Below are positions 1 to 5,257 of a stretch of 5,257 nt of DNA, piece by piece. This DNA comes from Clostridia bacterium. Its GTDB lineage: Bacteria; Bacillota; Clostridia; Oscillospirales; CAG-272. The translations under genes were made by a program, and so were the position numbers. The stretch spans positions 1-5,257 of the forward strand of contig JAGAUC010000207.1 of NCBI GenBank assembly GCA_017621015.1, written 5' to 3'. The notes beneath the pieces are model-generated. The model saw nothing but the letters and a program-made list of their open reading frames with translations, did not search any database and had not been told where the DNA came from. Each line of letters starts with the position of its first letter. The stretch's first letter is position 1.

Positions 1-20
1 ATTTTACTGTATCCTTTAAA

Positions 21-49
21 TTGAGATTGATTTTCAAATTCGATCTCAA
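21..49. repeat. Inverted repeat overlapping the ATPase promoter, possible operator
   Basis: Two 10-base arms (21-30 and 40-49) are reverse complements except for one position, which forms a T-G wobble if folded; they flank a 9-base AT-rich centre. The right arm ends just before the -10-like TATAAC at 51-56, and the left arm and centre cover the -35-like TTGATT at 27-32. No T-tract follows the repeat, so it does not look like a terminator of an upstream gene. Its position fits a binding site for a dimeric repressor of the ATPase gene, but the regulator is not in the window and no known operator consensus is recognised. Confidence 0.45.
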
Positions 50-56
50 GTATAAC
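27..56 (+). promoter_or_regulatory. Sigma-A-type promoter for the Ca2+ ATPase gene
   Basis: TTGATT at 27-32 (4 of 6 to TTGACA) and TATAAC at 51-56 (5 of 6 to TATAAT) are separated by 18 bases. Transcription would start near 62-65, leaving a leader of about 95 bases before the ATG at 158. It is the best match I found in the AT-rich leader. It is not proven; the overlap with the inverted repeat at 21-49 suggests a regulated promoter. Confidence 0.5.
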
Positions 57-86
57 ACATTTGCTCCCAAAAGTCAAGGAGAATCG

Positions 87-111
87 GGCAAAAATCATTT
101 TTGGCTTTTTT
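87..111 (+). promoter_or_regulatory. Weak leader hairpin followed by six T
   Basis: CAAAAA at 89-94 pairs with TTTTTG at 98-103 around a 3-base loop. A G-G mismatch and one outer G-C pair (87/105) follow, then a run of six T at 106-111. The shape resembles an intrinsic terminator or attenuator inside the untranslated leader, but the stem is almost all A-T and would be weak. No leader peptide or riboswitch is recognised around it. It may simply be an AT-rich accident. Confidence 0.2.
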
Positions 112-144
112 CACACATAAAATAGAACAAAACGTATCAAACGG

Positions 145-150
145 AAAGGA
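145..150 (+). promoter_or_regulatory. Ribosome binding site fixing the ATPase start at 158
   Basis: AAAGGA lies 7 bases upstream of the ATG at 158. The same frame is open back to a TTG at 101, but that codon has no ribosome binding site at normal distance, lies inside the T-rich hairpin region, and would add 19 residues with no similarity to the family's usual N-terminus. The ATG at 158 is therefore preferred. Confidence 0.8.
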
Positions 151-157
151 AAAAAGC

Positions 158-2800
158 ATGAATCGCACCCTGCCAAAAACCAACAAAGCGCTCGGCCTTT
201 CGGAGGAAGAAGTACCCCACAGGCGTGAAAAATACGGCTCCAATCAAATGACGCCGCCTCGCAGAAAGGGGTTTTTCTCGCATTTTCTGTCCAACATGAA
301 TGACCCTGTGATCCGCGTGCTTTTGATTGCGCTGGCTGTCAATCTGCTCTTTGTTTTCCGCACCTCGGACTGGGTGGAAACGCTTGGGATCGGCATCTCA
401 GTATTTCTCGCCACCTTTATTTCCACGCTCTCTGAATATGGCAGTGAAAACGCCTTTTCCAAGCTTCAAATGGAGGAGCAGAATTTCCTATGCCGCGTGC
501 GGCGCGACGGTACGGTAAAGGAAATTCCGATCAGCGAGATCGTGGTTGGAGACATTCTCCTGCTCTCAGCAGGTGACAAGATCCCGGCTGACGGTTTTTT
601 GATTGAGGGTAAGCTTTCGGTTGATCAAGCCGCCATGACGGGAGAGACAAAAGAGGTGGCAAAGCGCCCGGGACACGGCGAGAAGCTGGCGCCGAACTCC
701 CCGTCTGCCCTGCTTCGCGAGTGCACGGTAGTTTTGGGAAGCGGCGAAATGGAGGTGACAGTCGTAGGAGACAAAACCTTCATCGGAGAGATCTCACGGG
801 AGATCTCTCTGGACACAAGGCAAAGTCCCCTTAAGCTTCGCTTAACAAAGCTGGCCTCGCAGATCAGCCGTCTTGGCTACGCCGCCGCATTGCTGGTTGC
901 CGTTGCCTATCTTTTAAATGAGATCCTTTTTGATAGCGATATGAGCCGCGTGCTCATCCTTCAAAAGCTGAGTGACCTGCCGTTTATGCTGAGTACACTG
1001 CTTGATGCCTTTATGCTGGGACTTACGGTGATCGTTGTCGCCGTGCCCGAGGGGCTGCCGATGATGATTGCCGTGGTGCTGTCCTCCAATATCAAAAAGA
1101 TGGCGCGCGACATGGTGCTTGTCCGTAAGCCGGTGGGCATTGAGGCCGCGGGAAGCATGAACCTGCTTTTCACCGACAAAACCGGAACACTGACCGAGGG
1201 CAAGCTCTGTGTGACCGAGGTGTTTACCTCGACCGAAGGCTTTTCGAGTGCCGCCGTACTTAAGCGCGAGGCAATGCCGCTGTATGAGCAGCTTCATCTC
1301 TGCTCCTTTTACAACACCGAAGCCTCCCACACCGAAAAAAACATCAGCGGCGGCAACACAACCGAGCGAGCGCTTTTGCGTTTTTTTATGGGCGAGGATA
1401 AGCCGACGCCTTGCCGAATCCTTGGCAAATCGGTCTTTGACAGCGACAAAAAATATTCCTGCGCCACGCTGTCTCTCATGGGCGGCGTCACACTTTTCAA
1501 GGGAGCGCCCGAGCGGCTGGTCCCCTTCGTAACACACGAGCTTAACAAAAGCGGCAAGGAAATTCCCTTTGATAAAAGTGCTTTTCTCGCGCGTATGGAC
1601 GCGCTTACTGCGAAGGGGGCGCGCGTTCTGGTGGCCGCGTTTACCAAGGGCGAAATGAGTACCCCGAAAAATCTGACCCTCGTCTGCGGCATCGCCATGT
1701 CCGACAAGATCCGCGCCGAGGCGCGTGCCTCGGTGCTCGCGCTGAAGGATGCAGGTATTGGCGTGGTAATGATCACGGGTGACAACCCGGAAACGGCACG
1801 CACCATTGCCACCGCCTGCGGCCTCCTCTCGCGGAGCACCGATCTTTGCCTTACCTCCGATCAAATGAGCGAGATGTCCGACGAGCAGCTTGCCGATGCC
1901 CTGCCGCGTCTTGCCGTGGTCGCGCGCGCACTGCCGCGTGACAAAAGCCGTCTCGTTCGCGTAGCTCAGGCTCGTGGGCTTGTTTGCGGTATGACGGGCG
2001 ACGGCATCAACGATGCACCGGCTCTCCGACGTGCAGACATTGGCTTTGCCATGGGGAGCGGCACACAGGTAGCCAAGGAGGCCGGCGACATCATCATTCT
2101 GGACAATAACCTCGCCTCGATCGTCCGTGCGGTGCTTTACGGTCGCAATATTTTCAAGAGCATACGCAAATTCATCACGCTTCAGCTTACCATGAATTTC
2201 TGCGCCGTCGGCGTTTCGATGATCGGCCCGTTTCTGGGAGTCGACGCCCCCGTGACCGTCATTCAAATGCTTTGGATCAACATCATTATGGACTCGCTGG
2301 GCGGACTTGCGTTTGCGGGCGAGCCGCCGCTTTCCTCCTATATGAAGGAAAAGCCAAAACGGCGCGACGAGCCCATTCTGAACGCCTATATGATAAGCGA
2401 GATCCTCATGCTCGGCGGCTTTACTATTCTGCTCTCGCTTCTGTTTTTAAAGCTGCCCGGTATCGTTTTGCGCTTTCGAACCACCGAAAATGATCTTTGT
2501 CTCCTGACGGCCTTTTTTGCCTTTTTCATCTTTGCCGGCGTATTCAATTGCTTTAATGCGCGTACCGACCGTCTGGATCTGTTTGCGGGCATTTCGAAAA
2601 ACCGGCCGTTTATGCTTATCATGTTGGCCATTTCGGTTATTCAGATCGGCTTTGTGTACCTTGGCGGCGACCTGCTTCGCACGATGCCGTTATCTGTCAG
2701 CGAGATTCTGACCGCTCTATCGATTGCGCTCCTGGTTTTCCCTTTCGAGTTTATCCGCAAGCTTATCTGGAAGATCTCCGTAAGCCGAGCGGGATATTAA
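158..2800 (+). CDS. Calcium-translocating P-type ATPase, PMCA-like (type IIB)
   Basis: This 880-residue membrane pump would use ATP to export Ca2+ from the cytosol. Domains in order are: a cation-ATPase N-terminal region (about 11-50); TM1-2 (51-67, 73-92); the actuator domain with TGET at 161-164, whose E163 is the dephosphorylation glutamate; TM3-4 with PEGLP at 297-301; the phosphorylation motif DKTGT starting at D340; the nucleotide-domain KGAPE at 448-452; TGDN at 540-543; and TGDGINDAP from 613. TM5-6 follow, then TM7-10 (746-764, 780-800, 818-836, 847-866). Ca2+ ligands E298 (TM4), N708 and D712 (TM6, WINIIMD) are present. A683 occupies the place of the site I glutamate of SERCA, as in PMCA pumps, so one Ca2+ per cycle is inferred. 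FNxxNAR at 796-802 in TM8 also fits PMCA. Length is normal for bacterial pumps, and there is no calmodulin-binding tail. It is a single-gene unit ending in the hairpin at 2801. Substrate rests on motifs alone; Ca2+ is well favoured over other cations. Confidence 0.93.
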   Translation: MNRTLPKTNKALGLSEEEVPHRREKYGSNQMTPPRRKGFFSHFLSNMNDPVIRVLLIALAVNLLFVFRTSDWVETLGIGISVFLATFISTLSEYGSENAFSKLQMEEQNFLCRVRRDGTVKEIPISEIVVGDILLLSAGDKIPADGFLIEGKLSVDQAAMTGETKEVAKRPGHGEKLAPNSPSALLRECTVVLGSGEMEVTVVGDKTFIGEISREISLDTRQSPLKLRLTKLASQISRLGYAAALLVAVAYLLNEILFDSDMSRVLILQKLSDLPFMLSTLLDAFMLGLTVIVVAVPEGLPMMIAVVLSSNIKKMARDMVLVRKPVGIEAAGSMNLLFTDKTGTLTEGKLCVTEVFTSTEGFSSAAVLKREAMPLYEQLHLCSFYNTEASHTEKNISGGNTTERALLRFFMGEDKPTPCRILGKSVFDSDKKYSCATLSLMGGVTLFKGAPERLVPFVTHELNKSGKEIPFDKSAFLARMDALTAKGARVLVAAFTKGEMSTPKNLTLVCGIAMSDKIRAEARASVLALKDAGIGVVMITGDNPETARTIATACGLLSRSTDLCLTSDQMSEMSDEQLADALPRLAVVARALPRDKSRLVRVAQARGLVCGMTGDGINDAPALRRADIGFAMGSGTQVAKEAGDIIILDNNLASIVRAVLYGRNIFKSIRKFITLQLTMNFCAVGVSMIGPFLGVDAPVTVIQMLWINIIMDSLGGLAFAGEPPLSSYMKEKPKRRDEPILNAYMISEILMLGGFTILLSLLFLKLPGIVLRFRTTENDLCLLTAFFAFFIFAGVFNCFNARTDRLDLFAGISKNRPFMLIMLAISVIQIGFVYLGGDLLRTMPLSVSEILTALSIALLVFPFEFIRKLIWKISVSRAGY

Positions 2801-2829
2801 AAAGGAGGATGGCCTTGCCATCCTCTTTT
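2801..2829. terminator. Bidirectional intrinsic terminator between convergent genes
   Basis: GGAGGATGGC at 2804-2813 pairs with its complement at 2817-2826 (one G-T pair) around the 3-base loop CTT. The stem is extended by A at 2801-2803 pairing with T at 2827-2829. The flanking A-run and T-run give a U-tract in either direction, so one element can end both the ATPase transcript (stop codon ends at 2800) and the LemA transcript (stop codon at 2837-2839). Only 36 bases separate the two genes. Confidence 0.88.
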
Positions 2830-2836
2830 GGTTGTC

Positions 2837-3508
2837 TTAGAAAAACACATCCTTGGCCTTAGCCTTGATCTCGGCGGAGGCGATGAAAGGAATTCTTGTG
2901 GTGTAGCCGTTCTTGGCGGCGACGATCATCTTGGTGGGCCAAGCAAAGATGTCACGGTTCCAAGCGTTCACGGTGTCGTTGTAAAGCTCGCGTGCCGCAG
3001 TGATCTCCCGCTGCAGGTACATATTCTGCTGCATCGCGTCGGCGATCTGATCGTGCGCCTCAAGATCGGGATAATTCTCAAACGCCACGTTCACGCTGGT
3101 TGCCAGCTTATCGAGATTGCTTGAGATCTCGTTTCGGCTCTCGTCGGCGCTTGCCGCGTTGCCCGAGCGGTACTTGGCTATGTTCTCAAAGGTGCTCTTG
3201 TCAAGGTCGATCGCCTTGTCAAGAAGCTTTGCACAGTTCTGCAGAACCACCACTCTCTGCTCCAGATAGTTGTCGATCTGAGAGGCGTTGCGCTGGATCT
3301 TCTGCTCAAGCTGCTGAAAATAGTTCTTAGCCTTGATCTTCATAAAGAGGAATACAAGGCCGGGGATAATGCCCAGAACCCAAAGAAGGATCTCAAAGAT
3401 GGTTGAGCCCACGCCAACCTTTACGGGGATCTTCTTTGCAATTACGTTTGTGTCCAAGCCCTCCTCGCGGATCTCGGGATTCAGTTCATCAAGTTGATTT
3501 GCCATCAT
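2837..3508 (-). CDS. lemA: LemA family membrane protein
   Basis: This protein of 223 residues (222 if the second ATG at 3505 is used) belongs to the LemA family: a single N-terminal membrane helix followed by a long helical-bundle domain, function not established. One hydrophobic segment spans about 36-56 and is followed by the basic KIKAK. A charged helical stretch follows (about 60-110), then the family's conserved C-terminal half: YPDLEA at 146-151, a QREITAARELYN-type helix at 166-177 and NAWNRD at 181-186. About 35 mostly polar residues precede the membrane helix, longer than the usual short LemA N-terminus. Its start overlaps the upstream stop codon as ATGA, so it is probably translationally coupled to the DUF3137-like gene. 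AAAGGAG at 3514-3520 lies 5 bases from the first ATG and 8 from the second; both starts are acceptable. It is the last gene of the minus-strand operon. Confidence 0.92.
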   Translation of the reverse strand: MMANQLDELNPEIREEGLDTNVIAKKIPVKVGVGSTIFEILLWVLGIIPGLVFLFMKIKAKNYFQQLEQKIQRNASQIDNYLEQRVVVLQNCAKLLDKAIDLDKSTFENIAKYRSGNAASADESRNEISSNLDKLATSVNVAFENYPDLEAHDQIADAMQQNMYLQREITAARELYNDTVNAWNRDIFAWPTKMIVAAKNGYTTRIPFIASAEIKAKAKDVFF

Positions 3509-4812
3509 TCATTCTCCTTTATGTTTTCTTCTAAAAATTTTGCGGAAAGTCCGTGGTAGGCGACCGCGCATTCGCCCGCATCCTCCAACCGCGGGGATAC
3601 CTCAATATATGAGGTGCGCTCGATTGGTATGTACTCGGTCCACGGGACCGGCACAAGATGTGTTCTACCGTCACCGCCGACTCTGGGAACATAGTCGGTG
3701 TGCATCACGGTGCGATAAGATAGCGCGCGGATCTCCACCGTGTCCGCCTCTTCGGTGTGGGAAAGACCGGTTGCCTTCAGAATGGCTCTCGTTTTGCTTT
3801 CCTTCGCCACAAGGCGGGACAGATCCATACGATTTACCAGCGTCTCATATTCGCCGGCGGTGTAATTGACCTTATATTCCCTTAGAGGATCCAGCGACCT
3901 TGCCGGCTTATCCTGGTACATCGGGACCGCCAAAAGCGGCGCGAAGTCAAAGAATACCGATTTAAAGTATTCCTCATGAAATGCTTGAAAATTCCTTTGG
4001 ATCTCCTCCAGATCGTAGGAGCGGCAATGCGCTGAGGACGCATCCATCCGCCACTTTTGCGCGTGGTCGGAATGGATGGTCGTCATACGCTTGCTCTTAT
4101 AAAAATCAAAGTCATCGCCATATCCGACCTCGGAGCGCATCAGATCCACCATATTGTTTTGCGCAAGCGGCGTAAACATCATACGGAACTGTACCTCATT
4201 ATCGCGATTGAGCGCATCGAAGAGCACCTCAAACTCGGTGTTGTTCATTTCGGTAAAGCTCTTTCCCTGTTCCAGTGCCTCTTCCGCCTTCTTTTTGAGC
4301 TTTTTCTCACCCTTTTTCACCAGACGCTCGATCTGCTTTTCGCTCTTGTCGTCGTGATAAAGTCCCTCACGTGAAAACGAGAGGTCGGGTGCACCCTGCG
4401 GAAAATATTTCAGAACGGTATTTTGATGATAAAAGGGCTTAGGCTTTACCACCGAGGCATGAAGCGTTTGCGTGCGCAACCGCGTGCGCAGATTTCCCTT
4501 GCTGTCCCGATAGGTTTCCGTCCACGAAATGGTCAGATGTCCGTGGTAGGTCTCCTCACCCATACGGTGTCGGAGCTGACGCTCAAAAAGAAACGGATTT
4601 CCCTTATATTCACCCGAAAGTATATCCAAAATTGAGCGCTCGTCGTCAGGCTCGGGCGCATAGGCGCAAAGCTCACGAAGCTCTCGCTCACGCTCGGCGG
4701 AATAAAAGCGGTCAAATTCGATCTCGGGAAGCGTTTTCTGCATAAGATCAATGGCATCCCGCTCGCCAAGGAGCGCGTTTAAGGGGGCCATCTCCCGCCA
4801 CGCCGTATCCAA
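3505..4812 (-). CDS. DUF3137-like large soluble segment, probably the C-terminal part of a frame-split membrane protein
   Basis: From the TTG at 4812 this frame gives 435 residues with no membrane helix and no catalytic motif I recognise. Visible landmarks are: MAPLNALL at 8-15; a SWTETYRD beta-rich stretch at 96-103 followed by an alternating Arg/Thr run and KPKP at 123-126; a lysine/glutamate helix at 156-182; then TEFEVLF at 192-198 and VQFRMMFTPLAQ at 207-218, which resemble the core of DUF3137 proteins; and PVPWTEYIPIERTSYIEV near the C-terminus. The 48 bases upstream of 4812 stay open in this frame and read as a helix leading into MAPLNALL. No good ribosome binding site precedes the TTG (only GAGG 11 bases away) or the ATG at 4791. 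I infer that the segment belongs downstream of the two-helix segment ending at 4779, joined by a -1 shift into one protein of about 569 residues. It overlaps lemA by 4 bases. Family assignment is from memory of motifs and is moderate. Confidence 0.75.
   Translation of the reverse strand: MDTAWREMAPLNALLGERDAIDLMQKTLPEIEFDRFYSAERERELRELCAYAPEPDDERSILDILSGEYKGNPFLFERQLRHRMGEETYHGHLTISWTETYRDSKGNLRTRLRTQTLHASVVKPKPFYHQNTVLKYFPQGAPDLSFSREGLYHDDKSEKQIERLVKKGEKKLKKKAEEALEQGKSFTEMNNTEFEVLFDALNRDNEVQFRMMFTPLAQNNMVDLMRSEVGYGDDFDFYKSKRMTTIHSDHAQKWRMDASSAHCRSYDLEEIQRNFQAFHEEYFKSVFFDFAPLLAVPMYQDKPARSLDPLREYKVNYTAGEYETLVNRMDLSRLVAKESKTRAILKATGLSHTEEADTVEIRALSYRTVMHTDYVPRVGGDGRTHLVPVPWTEYIPIERTSYIEVSPRLEDAGECAVAYHGLSAKFLEENIKENE
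3514..3520 (-). promoter_or_regulatory. Ribosome binding site for lemA inside the upstream gene
   Basis: AAAGGAG on the minus strand lies within the last codons of the upstream gene. It is 5 bases from the ATG at 3508 and 8 bases from the immediately following ATG at 3505. The longer spacing is the more typical one, so the second ATG may be the true start. The difference is one residue. Confidence 0.75.
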
Positions 4813-5213
4813 TAGGGTCTGCGCCTCGGCTTGCTTTTGAGCCAGAGTTTCGGAAAATACTTAAGGGTTTTGTTGAGCCTCAGAAAAATCACCAGCAGCG
4901 GTACCGCAACAAGAACCACACCGATCGGGATCAGCACAGGCGATGCGGCAATGCCGCCGATAATCAGAAAACCGCCAACAATAGCAACAAGAATGAGAAG
5001 AACACGGAAAAACCGTTTCAAGGAAAGCTTCTTTTCGAGCTTTTGCATCTCCCCGAGCTTGGCTTTATATGCTGTGGCGGTCTTTTTGTTCTGCTCGGGA
5101 TCCACCCCCGAGAGAGCAACGCGCCGTTCAAGCTCCTGCCTTACGTTTTCCCTGTGCTTTTCCCGTCCAACGGTCTCATAATATTTTAACGGTTCCAGCA
5201 ACAATTCACTCAT
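4779..5213 (-). CDS. Two-helix membrane protein, probably the N-terminal part of the frame-split DUF3137-like protein
   Basis: From the ATG at 5213 this frame gives 144 residues. Residues 1-67 are charged and helical, with a VGREKHREN stretch at 15-23. Two hydrophobic helices follow at about 68-89 and 92-111, joined by a very short turn, so both ends should lie on the same, probably cytosolic, side. From about residue 121 the sequence changes character to a 24-residue tail rich in Arg, Trp and Pro, using AGG, AGA and ATA codons that are uncommon in the neighbouring genes. The other frame reads as a normal charged helix over the same bases. I infer that the natural product continues into the frame of the next gene. 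If the break is real, the product is a short hairpin membrane protein with a basic tail. In-frame ATGs at 5237 and 5225 exist, but 5213 has the ribosome binding site. It is the first visible gene of the minus-strand operon. Confidence 0.75.
   Translation of the reverse strand: MSELLLEPLKYYETVGREKHRENVRQELERRVALSGVDPEQNKKTATAYKAKLGEMQKLEKKLSLKRFFRVLLILVAIVGGFLIIGGIAASPVLIPIGVVLVAVPLLVIFLRLNKTLKYFPKLWLKSKPRRRPYWIRRGGRWPP
4782..4860 (-). other. Frame-change zone between the two halves of the DUF3137-like protein
   Basis: Both frames are open here: the N-terminal frame until its stop at 4781-4779, and the C-terminal frame from just after its own stop at 4863-4861. A move of -1 (or gain of one base) anywhere in this zone joins them. 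The most natural joint is the TTTT run at 4857-4854: one extra T there gives KYFSETLAQKQAEAQ, a smooth amphipathic helix. An AAAA run at 4838-4835 is a second candidate. No canonical X XXY YYZ slippery heptamer is in register, which favours a mutation or assembly error over programmed frameshifting. Confidence 0.7.
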
Positions 5214-5219
5214 AAAAAT

Positions 5220-5223
5220 CTCC
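5220..5223 (-). promoter_or_regulatory. Ribosome binding site fixing the start at 5213
   Basis: GGAG on the minus strand lies 6 bases upstream of the ATG at 5213. The in-frame ATGs at 5225 and 5237 have no comparable site, so the protein most likely begins MSELLLEPLKYY. Confidence 0.75.
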
Positions 5224-5251
5224 ATAGATTTATGCATCGTTTTCTGTTTTG

Positions 5252-5257
5252 AATATA
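5252..5257 (-). promoter_or_regulatory. Possible -10 element of the minus-strand operon at the window edge
   Basis: TATATT on the minus strand (5 of 6 to TATAAT) lies 38 bases upstream of the ATG at 5213, a reasonable distance for a -10 box. The matching -35 would be outside the window, so this is a weak call. If correct, the two-helix gene is the first gene of its operon. Confidence 0.25.

Noticed and set aside
101..157. TTG-initiated 19-residue extension of the ATPase
   Set aside because: There is no ribosome binding site at proper spacing for the TTG, while the ATG at 158 has AAAGGA 7 bases upstream and gives a normal-length pump.
788..807. Two copies of the palindrome GAGATCTC four bases apart
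   Set aside because: They encode the EISREIS stretch of the pump's actuator-to-TM3 linker in frame. The repetition is explained by the repeated residues and codons, and nothing indicates a separate function.
1309..1839. 176-codon minus-strand open frame inside the ATPase
   Set aside because: It is a shadow frame over the nucleotide-binding domain, with no domain, no ribosome binding site and a Ser/Arg/Ala-rich composition.
914..2266. Long 450-codon open frame on the minus strand opposite the ATPase
   Set aside because: It lies wholly antisense to the conserved catalytic core of the pump, whose motifs are beyond doubt. Its translation is rich in His, Gly and Arg with no recognisable domain, as expected from the codon bias of the sense gene.
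2801..2829. Hairpin considered as an attachment site or mobile-element end
   Set aside because: The stem with A-run and T-run between two convergent stop codons is fully explained as a bidirectional terminator; no matching repeat or recombinase gene is present.
4057..4374. Plus-strand open frames opposite the DUF3137-like gene
   Set aside because: They are antisense to a frame with clear protein-like motifs. Their hydrophobic Leu/Phe runs come from the complement of its Lys/Glu-rich helix.

Overview
The window suggests a Gram-positive, probably clostridial (Firmicutes/Bacillota) chromosome. The evidence is indirect: coding DNA of moderate GC (a little above half by eye), an AT-rich intergenic leader, good purine-rich Shine-Dalgarno sites (AAAGGA, AAAGGAG, GGAG), a sigma-A-like promoter, an intrinsic terminator, and a LemA gene paired with a DUF3137-like membrane protein gene. 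No rRNA, tRNA, CRISPR array, insertion sequence or phage gene is visible, and no species can be named.

Layout. Bases 1-157 are an AT-rich leader holding a plausible promoter (27-56), an inverted repeat overlapping it (21-49) and a ribosome binding site. Bases 158-2800 (+) encode an 880-residue P-type ATPase of the Ca2+ type, closest by its membrane motifs to the plasma-membrane (IIB/PMCA-like) group. A strong hairpin at 2801-2829 sits between its stop codon and the stop codon of the convergent LemA gene, and can serve both strands. Everything from 2837 to the right edge is a minus-strand operon, read right to left: a two-helix membrane protein start (5213 to 4779), a large soluble DUF3137-like segment (4812 to 3505), and LemA (3508 to 2837). 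The last two overlap by 4 bases (ATGA), which suggests translational coupling.

Main oddity. The first two minus-strand reading frames look like one protein of about 569 residues broken by a -1 frame change near 4854-4857. The helical, charged reading of the second frame continues 48 bases upstream of its first usable start codon, while the tail of the first frame becomes an arginine/tryptophan/proline-rich string. A missing base (natural mutation or assembly error) is the simplest explanation; programmed frameshifting is possible, but no canonical slippery heptamer is present.

Function. The ATPase would export Ca2+ from the cytosol, with ATP hydrolysis through a phospho-aspartate at D340. 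The LemA/DUF3137-like pair would form a membrane-anchored assembly of unknown role. Nothing in the sequence links it to the ATPase beyond convergent position.
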